A DNA stretch of 64,000 bases. Source: Lepidodermella squamata. Its lineage: Eukaryota; Gastrotricha. The stretch lies in assembly GCA_047495785.1 (NCBI GenBank), contig JBLDXI010000032.1, positions 248,001 to 312,000 on the forward strand, read 5' to 3'. The position numbers and the translations under genes were made by a program. Below are positions 34,470-46,041 of this stretch, piece after piece; positions within the stretch are counted from its first letter, which is position 1, and each line of letters begins with the position of its first letter. The notes beneath the pieces are model-generated. The model was given only the letters and a program-made list of their open reading frames with translations, ran no database searches and was not told the origin of the DNA.

Positions 34470-37400
34470 TTATGCACTCAAAGTAGCAATAACGCGTTCC
34501 AGTAGGCTTTTGTCATATTTTGATTCAGTTTTTTCAACAATTTCTTTCGCTGCGATCAGGGTTCCACACGCCAGTTCCTCGCCGATGGAGTGGCAAGCGT
34601 CTGCAAATTCCCCGCCCTTTTCAATTAGAGCGCCGAGCAAAATTAGGCAATTTTCGACATTTTCGGTCTTCTCGCCATCATTTTCCAGCGATTTTTGAAT
34701 TAGACGGCAGAGTATTTCAATGAGTTTTTCGCCACCAGATGTCGCCAGCAAATTTAAGGTGGATTTTTCTTCATTTTCATAACTCAGTAGAACTCGAATA
34801 ATCTTGATAGCATTGTGCTTTTCTTCATTTTTATCAGCGTACAAAAGTTTATTCAGCTCTTTAATCAGCGAATTGAAATGAGGCGATTCCTTGATTTTTT
34901 TCACTCTGGTCATCGAAGGCTTTCGAATCAGCATAGCAATGCAAGAAATTGCGGCTGAGACAGCGTCCGAATCTTCAGCATTCACAATCATGGCTTCAAT
35001 ATCGGTTAAAATCGTCGGTCGTATATTTTCAAGCTCATCAGCAAAATCGGGAGCGACTTTGAAAAATCGTTGTAAAATTTGCAGGAAAAACTTCTGAGCG
35101 ATCTTGATGAAAGATTCGTGTTTACGGCTAGTTTTCTCGGCCAGTGAAAATAAAATGACAAAATTTTCGAGAAAACGACTTTTGACAATAACGTCTTCGG
35201 TGAAAATCGGAGATTCAAGGTGTTGACTCAGGTTTCGCGTGATCAGAAGGGTTTCTTCCAGGTGATCACGATGGTGAACTTTCGTCATGTATCGGGCGAG
35301 ATCAGTGCCGATTGAGTACTGGATTCGGGTCGCCAGATGGAACCAGACGCCAGGTCGGCGAGCGAGGGCTTGAGCAATTTTAGGGCGCTGGGAAATTTTC
35401 AGCCAGAAAGGTAGGAACGATGCGAATGGAATTTTCTCGTAACGGCATTGCTGTGGTCTAAAAATTGTTTAAAAAAATCGAAATTATAATACGATTTTAA
35501 CCCGAATATGCTTTTCGATAACTTTGCAGTATGTCCAAGGAGTATAGAATATATAGATCGAGGCTAATCCCAGCTATATATATTTTGTGCTCGCAAGCAG
35601 CTTGGGAGCATCCATAAATGACGTCCGACGGGGGGAGGGGCTTGCATGACTACTTTGCATGAGTAGTTGCAAAATTTTCAGCGCAAGGCTGTAATATTTT
35701 TTCTATAGTTGCCCAAATGCAGCCGCTCCAGCCGAAACAACTTATTATCATGACATGGTTGCGTATTGCTTATCGATTCCCGGCGTCTTCATTATCACCA
35801 AATCAACGGTGTTGAACTACGTCTCGTTCATAAATTCTGCATTTATGGATGGGTTTCCCGGGAAGAATGAGCGGGTGATTGCTCGAGTCGGCAATGATAT
35901 AGCATGTGAAATAAAACGGGAAGGGGCAAAAATGATGTGCGAACGGGATCGAGCGCGACGCAAATACGACATCGACTCAACAACGACCCGAATTGAGGCG
36001 GATTCCGGCTCGTCAATTGAAATCCCGATTATTCATTTTACGTGATTATTCATTATCTATTCGGTATTCAATGCTGCCACGCACCATGAAATAAAATGAA
36101 ACGCACCATTTCTCAGAAGTTGCAATTCAACTTTTCCATTTCAAAAATTGGGCGTTTTTTCAGGATTCAGAAAGACAGATTTTCGATCCGAGATATGTAA
36201 CTTTAGATTCCCATGTGGATCCAAAATGAAGACGATTTTGGAGATCTCTTCCCATTTTAGGTGTTGTAGCGGATGGAATCGGAAAATCTGTTATTCAATT
36301 TTATTGAAATTATAGCTTCACACATACTTGGTTTCGATAGCTTTACTTGTTGCATTATTGGATTATCATAGGTTATTATATGTGAAGGTCGAACGCCATG
36401 CGTTCAAGTAGCGTGCCTGCCTAGCACGCCGCCTTCCTAACTTATAAACCTCTCAATCTTCTACCCCTCTAACACAATTCAAGATTGCGAAATAACGTTG
36501 TATATTTCAACTATAGATTGCTAACTGATTACTTCTGTTTACCCGATGGTAAGCAAAGATTCCGTGGGCGGATATATTATGATACTATACCAGCGTAACT
36601 CATTCAACTGTCGATTACCAAATCAAATGACAGTTGATTCCAAAAAGTCTTTGTTTTTTACAGAACAAGAGGCTTCGACCATTGATGCATAGATTTCAGA
36701 TAACCAGGAACGCCGACACGGTATCTGAGGCCGGCCAATCAACCAATCACGCCACGTCCTCCACCCCGCCTTATCGAACTCACCCAAGGCTATCACGCTG
36801 TTGACATGACGGTAGCTCTTATATGGAACGTCGTACAACACAACCTCTCCGTTGAGACCAAAGAGCAAACGGACATTCTGCTGAACTTGACTAACCTTCG
36901 CAAAAACCGCTCGTCGGAGCCCGGCAGTTAACTGAGCGAATCGGCGCTACGAGCGGCGCTTTCTTTGCGTGCTAACGAATACGACGCCCACGGCGGCAGG
37001 ACAACCACGACAACAACAGGACGCCGTTATGGCTGTCAATTATTATTGGTATTGCCGGTTTATATTTTTATTGGCAACTTTTGCTCACTTGTTTTAAAGA
37101 TGCCGGAAATGATCTGAAGTGATTGAATGTGGTTTTGAAGGCGAATAAGTAAAATGAAGCAGGATTTACTTTTATTAGTCATTACTTCAGCGAGAACACA
37201 GTTCGGGATAATACGTCTTGAAATGTAAGATTTGTTTAAAAAGCTGACAACATTCAAGGCTCCCGGTCATGATGAAATACCGAACATTGTGATTTAAAAT
37301 GGTGGTCCAAGCCTAGCCTCTCACCTAGATGCTTGCAAGAATTAATTAGCAACAATTTCTAGCCAACTTTGGAATTTTGCCAATTTATGGCGTGAAAACC

Positions 37401-40400
37401 GAATCGATTGACCGCTATACACGGTTGTCTCCAACGAGACAAGGTAAACGCTTCAAGTTGAACAAAAAGACATTTTCATCGACGTTATATCTAACAAAAA
37501 TGCTTCCTCTTCAACGCCTTTTCAAGAGATTGAATTCTGGACTGGTAATGGCTTGTTCACGCGCTGCATTTGCGCAGCAAATACCGATGCTGTCAGCCTT
37601 GACACCGGGAAAAACCTACGAAGTTGCCTTTTCCGCGCGACTAATGTAAGACATTTGATCAAGACCAAGGACCATACAGCTCACCTACGAGACTACAAAC
37701 AGGCATGTTCCCCACAGGAAGACCTGGAGATGTGGTTCACCATCGCCACTCGCTGAGAAATTGTCCCGGAACCAGTGCGTCCCACGCTACGTCCAGCCAA
37801 CTTCTAAGAGAAGTGCCGATCATTTGGGACGTGACGGCAGCGGAGCGTTGGGCGGAATTGATAAACAACACATCAGCACCGCTAGGGTTCTATTGTCTAG
37901 TGGTATTGGTGGACCAAAACGAAATACTACATAAAATATCAGCTCATCTCAAAGACTGTGTAATAGATCGTTTAGCCATTTCATTTCGTTACACCTCTCT
38001 CACTTCATCTGCGCTGTTATTTCATCATCCGTGTCTCATTATCAAAAAGGAGGGATGTGGCCGGTTAGTGAATTAATCAAATTTTATCAGATTTTTCTAC
38101 TTTTCTTTGCAAAGTAAAAGTAATGAGAAAAGCAACTTACTCAGAACGGCTCAGGAGATAGACTGTGCTGATAGTCGCGAAGAGCGAAAACACATAGTCG
38201 AACCGCTCAGATGGCAGCTGTTGATCGAGCCGATCGATAAACCACGGATCGCACATAACACCGGTGAACGCATCGACGAACATATTTGTATCAGGCGACT
38301 CAAGCGGGTCGCAAATCGCCGGGTAAACTGACATGAGGTGGACGTAAAATGCGAAATCGCCAAACGGCGACGAGTTTTTGAACACCTTCGCCCGCATTGC
38401 CGGGTTCTTCGCCAGCATACACAGCATGTAAACCCCGGCGGCGAAGTAACTGCTGAATGTATAACCCGGCCCCAGGGTTGTCGTCACCTTTTTTAAGGCG
38501 GACTCTTTCAAAACTGCTCGAAACGCATTTGCAAGAAATGGTAGGAAAGGCGGCTGTTCGACGAGTTTTTCAGCCCCCTTAAAGTGCCGTTGCTCACACA
38601 TGAGCTGTAACTGAACCATATAGCTGCCCATCAGACGAAATTCGCCGGCCGATAATTCGTTGAATTTTTTGACAGGGTCCTTGATAAACGGGGCGATGAA
38701 CACATTTTCGGTCATGCATTTCAGCAGTGGGGGTAGGGTATGCTCGTAGATCTTAGCGATATCATCAAATGACTCCAAAAGATGGAAAAGCAGATACGAA
38801 TGAATGTTCGGGTTCGGGTCTGAATCAGGCGATAACAGGCGTGAAATCGTCAACTCAACCTCGGCCTTATCGATAACACGTCGCTTTGATGCCGGAATTT
38901 CGCGAATCAATTTCTCGCATTCAGCAGCGAATGGGCCCCACTCGCGCGGGTCCATCTTCTCCAGGCTATCCTGCATATATTTTCGAGCCGCGTCAGCAAA
39001 TCCCAAGTGGCAATAAGCTTTGATGGCCAGCAAATGAGTTTTGCCGTAACTAGGCGCGACGTCGTTGCCAATGCTGCACATGGTGATGGCTTCCTCGAAA
39101 CGGTTAAGGTGGATGAGGCAGATGGCGGCGTTAGTGAACGAGCGGACCTCCATCGGGTTGACAACCATGGCTTCGTTGTAGATTTTCAGCGCTTCTTCGA
39201 ACTTGCCCTGCTTGTAGACAGCATTGCCGCGCTCTCGAATCTTATCGGCAGCATCGAAGCGTGACATGACATCTCGGCCACACATTTCGTCACCTAAGAA
39301 AGAAAATGACAGTTAATACGAATGCACCCAACGCAAAAATTTCAACTCGCTAATATAATATTTCTGTAATTTAGCCATATGGCGGAAAAACGATAAATTA
39401 CACCCGCTATAAATTACACAATGCAAGTGCTTCTCCACTTTTTCATAATTCTGGTAAGTCATTGCAATACACTAGCATTGACTTCAGTGTTACAATCAAT
39501 TCCAACAATCAAATGCGCACAAATTTATAAGTCGCAGGACGTTATCAACAAATTTTGCTCATCGGACACGGCGAATCAGCCGAATATCACCGTGTGTAAA
39601 TTGGGACCTCATCAAAAAGCTGATAAAGGTCAATAGCATAAACATAATTCTGCGATTACACCCTCGAATGCATCATGTTGGCTTTCCACGCGCCCTGTCT
39701 CAAAAACACGAATAAATTGCTGCCTAGGTCCCCGCGATCCCATCGCTGCAAGCCCTCGACGCTAATCGTGGCGCTACAGAATTGCTAAATTTGTGATCAG
39801 GATAAAAATACCATCAAAATGTTTTCGGCCGAAAACCTCATGGCGATGATTCTGAATGTTCCGAACAGCCCTATTTTCGCTCGCATGCGGTTCCAAACCC
39901 ACCCTACAGGCCAAGTTCTTTCAGGGTGACATGGAGGATTCGATCCAAAAGCTTGCCTCTTGGGCATGTGGCCCTGATTCTGGAACTTATTTACCGGCCG
40001 AATTCAATCACTATCACAATTGACGTCGCACCAACGGATCTTTCCTCTGTGATACTTTACACAACGAGCAAACGGACATTCTGCTCAACTCGACTAACCT
40101 TCGCAAAAACCGCTCGTCTGAGCTGTTTGTCGCCGGTGTAACAATTCTTGCTCTGCAACATGTCATTATCGATGTTTCGGTTACCAGAACCATTACTGCA
40201 CGCTGTTCCACGCTGACTACGGCGATCTGGCTGCCCGTCTCGCCTTGGGTGGATCACCTTCGCAAAATCATGAGGCAAATTTGATATGGCAAGGATGTTT
40301 CGTTTGAATGACGAATTTCACTGACAATTCTTGATTCTGATCAAAGATTAATGGTGGCTTTACTGAAGGCGTTTATCACGACAATGCCTTGGTCAACCTC

Positions 40401-43400
40401 GATCGCAGGCCATTCTGAATTCCGGACGGGTGAATGGCTTGTCCGCGTGGTGGCTTTCGGTTAGCGAATTCCCACCGACCAAGTCACCGACGCTACGGCT
40501 GCTGATAAGTAGCTTAGTGTCCAAAACTTCTCGAAAGAATATGTGAAGTGGCTGAAATGGGGAATAGTCAATGTTGCCTCATTTACCGACCCCAAACATG
40601 TCTGGTATAAGGTATTTAAACAATCCACTGGTGTTTGCCAATTTTTCGCATGTGTTTTCTTTACGTTGTCAACGTTGTCGATAAAACTTGTCAATGATAA
40701 CGCAGCGGTAATGGCGTTGTCTGCAAGCATGTGCGCCACCTTGAAAAGGTAGGTGGGCAGAATGTTGCGGAGAAGCAGCAACAACTCGCTGCACGTATCA
40801 TCGTTGAAAACCTAGCCGTGCTGTCATCCACTGTTGAGCGACGGGTGCTCCAGGTCACTTCGCCTGTCTCTAATACGATAGGAAACGTTGATCTAGCAAC
40901 ATTCCGCTGCTCTTGTTTTGCTGCAAGCTACAAGCTACTAGCTACAAGCGTCACGAATGCGTTTGCGTCTCCGTCGCCCGGCTGTTATAACCTGAAACCG
41001 CCCCCCCCCAGAGAGACATGTCGATTTCGTGTCAAATCGTGCGCCATGCCATGACAGCGTTATCAAACAGCTCAAACAGTTTCAATATTTACAGCTAAAG
41101 AATTCGGGGGAGACAAAAATTGGGTCGGTGACGAGGCCGTCTGGATTTTCGCCACAAGGCGATTTGTATCCTGCAACCTGACGGCTGGTGGGAGTGCCCG
41201 GGGGATACGAAATGCCGCAAAATCGGATTTATTGCCCTACACGCAGGCGCTGACCACTACTATTACGACTTGACCGAAGGCAAATTGGATGTTGAAGTCA
41301 TGAAGCGAAAGTTAAAGTCTCGCTACGACGAGTACTGCTAGTATTAGCCCACGCAGTTTCCATCGAGTTTATGACATTATTATACATTACAAATAGCTTG
41401 AAACATTTCTCTGTTGTTAAATAAATAAAATGACGTGTTTTTGTAAACATTTTACATCTTCCGACTTTTTGCCAAAAATTGGCCTTAATTATCGGAAGCA
41501 AATACCGATGCTGGCAGCTTTGACACCGGGAAAAACATACGAAGTTCGCCTTTTCCGCACGATTAATACTTATAAGACATTTAATCAAGACTAAGGATCA
41601 TATAGCCTACCCACCAGTAGACATGTCCCCTGCAGGAAGACCTGGAGATGTGGTTCACCAGCGCCAATCGCTGGGAAATCGTCCCTGAAACGATACGTCC
41701 TCGCCCTACGCTCACTAATCTACTGCCAATCAGTTGGGATCAACACAACAACACCGCGGCTTCCCCGCAACGAACTCCGCCAACCGTAAGGCAACAAGAC
41801 ACGATCAGCCTTCCACTAGCCAAATGGAGGTTTTACGCTAGGAATTGAGTTCGATTTCAATCAAATCGCCACCTCGATCGAAATATAGTGTGGCTTTTAG
41901 CGAAAGCTTTTGCACCTACATTTTCTACTTTCTTCACCAGTTGAATAATCTAGATCGGTCCCCATCATTTGTTATAGTTTCAGTACAGCGAAGTTGAAGT
42001 CGAAGATTTAATCAGCGCTAAATAGTCTAAATTTCTAAAAATTCGCGATAATGCAGGAGTCATTCGAGGTTGGCCCGGGCATATTCGTTCACACAAAGCT
42101 GCCATCGCCGTCGCCATCCGAGAGTAGGCTACCCGAGGTCGACGCGAATTAATACTACCGATGTTATCGCACCCTGAAATGGGACCATACCTGCTTGGGA
42201 TGCGAGCTGAGCATCTCAATCGAAGGCGAGCACGGCCGATCTGTCACGCATTCGGCTCAAAAACTCAAGCATTAGGCGGCGCCGATCCACTTGATGCGTC
42301 ATTTTCTTTTCTCTCTTTTCCTTGCAAAATATTAAATAAGCGAATAATTTTCATTTAGCGTAGAAAATAGTTTCTAGAAATTGAAAGCAATCAGGAGAGC
42401 ATTCACAGGAGTATTCACCGTCTCTACACTGGATTGTGTGTCGTCTATGACAAGATTCTGTATAATTTGTAGCCTGTATGGAAAAACTAGAACAAACTAA
42501 CCTAAGTTTGCCTACCTAGACACCATGCACACTCTTATCTTTTTCAACTTTCAACTAACGAAAAAGTAAATTACTGTCGAAAAAGGATTACTCATTTCCA
42601 AAAATGATCGGTAAGCATCGAGTGCACAGAATACAGAAGCAGCCTAAAGAAACGCTGCATACATCAATTGAGTGTGAAAAATATCAACAGCGATTAGCAA
42701 AATAATCGGCAATTTTTTGAGCACCAATTATTCGCATTAAAAACAAAGTTCGCTCAATGATCGAGGCGATCTTCACACGTATGGGACGAGAAAACTGAGA
42801 AACCTGAGAGTAAACAAAGCGTTTCCCAGCAATGACGGAGCAGTGTAACAAAGGGCCGCTCAAATTTTCTTAAAGATCCAAATATCGCATGGGGGAAGAA
42901 GCAATTATTTTCACCGCAAGAATGATCCTTCAATTGTTGGCTATCTTTACAGGGTTCTTAGGCCTAAATGATGGCGAGATGCTATTTCGCGGTACTTGCT
43001 CGCGATTTTTGCAGCATCAAGAGGTGCCTATCGTCGTCGATCTCAACGACTTAGCGTTCAATCTACAGATCATCAGGCCGATAATCAACACACGAACTGT
43101 TGAAACCTGCGCCGGGCGGTGTCTCGCGTTATTCGGCGATCCGAGTTGCCGCACAGCGGTCTACCAAATTTCAACTGGGACTTGCATCCTACTGCGCGCG
43201 ACAAAGAAAACCGCTCTCGAATTCGACGCTTTCAGCTCAAATTCGACAACAGTTATCAGTGGGATTTTGATATCGCCCCAGACTCTTGTTGACGGTATCA
43301 ACGATCGGAGGGGTAATGTGGACGATTGCGACTCTTTCTGCCCGGCCCCTGGTGTCATATCGGCTGATTCAATCACCCCCGTTTGCATAAAGGACTGTCC

Positions 43401-45910
43401 TACTTCGCAATCTATGTGTGCAGGTAAATTTTATGCCAATAATCCCATGCTTTGAGATTCAAGGGTATTTAAAGTTTTTGAATTTGTCGATCAAAAATAT
43501 ACAGTGCCGAAATTGAGCCCAAGAGCTTGGAAACTAGGAAAAAATGAAAAATCGAAATTATTGTAGAATATTGAAATCAAGAGCTCGAAATTCAACCAAT
43601 CTAATGGAATCGGAACGCGATATTTCGGTAAAATGGGGAAGCTAAAATATTTTTGATTATTATTCGAGGCGAAGAATCCGGTTGTTTTGACTATCCAAGG
43701 CGAGTGCTACCAGCATTCTACCAAGCCGGAGGCTTCAGCTATCCTTCGGCTGTCGTGGCTGCATTTCAAGTAGGTTTTTTTAAATTATCAGGCGCTATAA
43801 ATTTTTCAACTTTAATGACAGTCGTTCTCGTTCACAAAACGGCACGACTTCACGCACATAAAAGTGACCATGGACTTTTCGTTTGTCATGAAAGACGCAG
43901 CATCTAACATCAATTCGGAGGATAGGTTCATTTTTTTCGTTCGCATAAATGGATATGATTGCGCAGGTGAGCAAGGAATTCGTCATATCATGTAAGTAAA
44001 TACTTAATAAAGATGCAATCCGAAGTTCAAATTTTCATTCAGGGGTCGAGATGTAAGGCATGGATTCGCAACATCCTACATAAACGAAAACTATCATGGT
44101 AAATTTATTAGCTGAATTGTCGCCACCCTAAAAATGTGATTTTGCTGCAGATGAGCACACATGCACATCTATGGAGTTTCCAAGCGGTACGGTTAATATC
44201 GAAATTGTCCTAGCAACGACTCTGTATTGGACCCGTACAATACTCATCAACGACTTCACTTCAGTCGGGGCTCCTTGGAACGTAATTTCTTACCAATTCG
44301 AAGAATTTGTTTCGGCTGACTACCTTATGAAATTAGGTAAAAAAATACACTAACAAAATATTTAGTAATGAATCAATTTTTAAAACAGACGATTCAGTTC
44401 GATGCCAAGCTCTGACCGTTTATAACACTGTTTCAACACAATCTAACACAATTTCGGAGTTGGCCTATGGAATGACACGCTTTGCAAGTTTTTCCCAGTT
44501 CAATTGCCGGAAATAAATAATTGTTTAACGTTTTTCAAGAAAACAACGCGCTACAAAAAGAGGAGTGATACATCAACACTGCGAATCTACTGGTCCGGCA
44601 TGGTTTATTATGATTTCAACGACCATTGTCTGCGATTCTACTTTACGATCAACGATCAAATATGCCGCGATCCGGCCCCCATTGAAGCCAGTTTTCATGT
44701 GGCTTATTACTACACTGGTAACGATCGCCCAGATCCCGGAGCGAGATCGGTTCCAGGTGAAATCTTCAACATTAAATCTTTCAAATTCGAAATAATTAAA
44801 ATTTTAACTGAACAAGAATTTTGGAAAATTCCAAAAATATTATTCAAAAAAGGAAAATTAAAATGTCCTAATTCAAAATTTATAAAAATGATTTTTTTAT
44901 ACAGTCGATGGCATTTGTAGAAATATACCAGCTGGTAAATACGACATCGTGCTGTGGTTCGATTGCCAATGTGGGGGTGGCATTGGCTGCCCGAATAATA
45001 TGGCATCTTGGAAATACGACATTGGCCGCTTGAAAGAGGCCCACATGATTGTTGAAGAAATTCACGAAAGCTTACCTATAAGTTCGCTACTTATGCCCGA
45101 CGGCCAGTTGGTCCGCTTGCCGAATTATAACAGGCAATACGCTGTTTTCACGAGTGGTTGCATGTCAGCCGGCACGACATGCTTTAAAGCTATTCACGTA
45201 TAACCCCCAAAAATTAACTGAAATTTGATAAATTAGTTCGATAATTTAGACTATGACCTACAACAAACTTCAAACTGCTTCAAGTTTACACGTTAAATGG
45301 TACGGAACTACGAATTTCAAAAATCTGAACGTTGGCGCTCAGGCTGAATGTGAAAGATGGTAATTGAATTAAAAAATAAATTTCGAAAAAATAATATTTA
45401 TTTCTTCTTGAAGGTTTATTACGTTCAACGGAGTTGAGTGTGCGAGCAATCGAATTCAAGCTATGGTTTTGCAGTGGCGAACTTCGGCCGGTTACTGGTA
45501 TGATATCCCTCGAGTGGTCGAAGGCACATGTACTACTCAATTTGCGGCCGGCCCGATAACGGTCGCCTTAAATCTCGGAATGTGCCCGGGTACAAACATG
45601 GTCAACATCGCAACTACAGGCGCTGGTGTTGGCTCGACCTCATATTTAATGGTCGAGGAGCAATATACCGGCAATATATAAAAACTGACCCCAAACCCCA
45701 AAAACTTGAAAAATTGATTTGACGAATAAAACGAAATTGCATACCCATTTTGACGTGAATCATGGAGATATCTTCGACCTCGGGATTGTTGAACTTGGTG
45801 CATAGCAACCGGAAATTTTCGTGAGTATCAACCGGGTTGGGACATTCAGCTCCATTTTCCCACGCCTCGAAATCAAGCCCAGTACCAAAAAGTGCGTTAA
45901 AATAACGCAT
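34470..45910 (-). CDS. TPR-array family protein 3 (768 aa) with large introns
   Basis: Exons in coding order are 45745..45910 (166 nt), 38141..39293 and 34470..35457. Phases 1 and 2 match at both joins (ATG G|GT GAC; GA|A). Exon 1 encodes the family start MRYFNALFGTGLDFEAW. Exon 2 opens GDEMCG, then TPR repeats (ERGNAVYKQGKFEEALKIYN, FTNAAICLIHLNRFEEA). Exon 3 carries FASFLPFWLKI and RRPGVWFHLATR. Intron 1 (6.45 kb) contains an opposite-strand CTHRC1-like gene and repeats. Intron 2 (2.68 kb) contains repeats. Exon 1 is assigned here because the next array gene upstream has its own first exon; it could instead be left over from a lost copy. The gene starts 131 bp after the previous stop, with a TTAG site 13 nt before the ATG. 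Function unknown. Confidence 0.75.
36623..37850. repeat. Composite dispersed element, copy in intron 2 of TPR gene 3
   Basis: It contains a minus-strand ORF piece (RRAVFAKVSQVQQNVRLLFG, 36840-36950, continuing to 36623) and a plus-strand piece (IPMLSALTPGKTYEV, near 37580). Both recur in the same order in intron 1 at 40014-41850. The element type is not recognised. Confidence 0.5.
39421..39636 (+). CDS. Possible small secreted protein (71 aa)
   Basis: The ATG ORF starts with a plausible signal peptide (MQVLLHFFIILVSHCNTLALT) and has a Cys-containing remainder. It lies on the opposite strand within intron 1 of TPR gene 3. There is no homolog I know and no paralog in the window. It could be a first exon or chance. 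Confidence 0.25.
   Translation: MQVLLHFFIILVSHCNTLALTSVLQSIPTIKCAQIYKSQDVINKFCSSDTANQPNITVCKLGPHQKADKGQ
40014..41850. repeat. Composite dispersed element, copy in intron 1 of TPR gene 3
   Basis: Second copy of the element at 36623-37850: LRRAVFAKVSRVEQNVRLL (minus, 40060-40125) and KQIPMLAALTPGKTYEVRLF (plus, near 41497). The order is the same but the spacing is larger (about 1.43 kb against 0.69 kb). The flanks 37850-38140 and 41850-42888 show nothing else I can name. Confidence 0.5.
42889..45681 (+). CDS. Secreted protein with three CTHRC1-like domains and a PAN-like N-terminal region
   Basis: Exons I can support: 42889..43423, 43669..43769, 43822..43991, 44043..44098, 44151..44336, 44389..~44487, about 44499/44540..44756, 44905..45197, 45250..45359 and 45414..45681. 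All joins are in phase except 44487-44540, which I could not resolve. The signal peptide is near the start (MILQLLAIFTGFLGL). The first exon has a cysteine pattern like PAN/Apple (TCAGRCLALFG...CRTAVYQ...TCILL). Three modules follow whose last is clearest: RWFITFNGVECASNRI, PRVVEGTC, GPITVALNLGMCPGT, GSTSYLMVEEQ. These match the C-terminal domain of CTHRC1 (FNGxECxGP, EGxC, GPVDVALxVGTC, IIEE). No collagen repeat is visible. In vertebrates CTHRC1 is a secreted modulator of Wnt signalling and matrix; the role here is unknown. The gene lies wholly in intron 1 of TPR gene 3. Confidence 0.72.
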
Positions 45911-46041
45911 TTCACTAAAAATTCTAAAAAATTAAAATATTGAGCGATTAATATTGATTATTAGGTATCAAGCAAGATATTACATGAAAACGTCAACCAA
46001 CAATTAATCATATACGAAACATTGATAAGAAATAGCACTTG

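Noticed and set aside
39408-39413. TATAAA box before the small secreted ORF
   Set aside because: It lies only 8 bp from the ATG, too close for a core promoter element of that ORF.
43161-43388. Antisense ORF over the first exon of the CTHRC1-like gene
   Set aside because: Shadow of the coding strand. The plus frame has the signal peptide, cysteines and splice phases.
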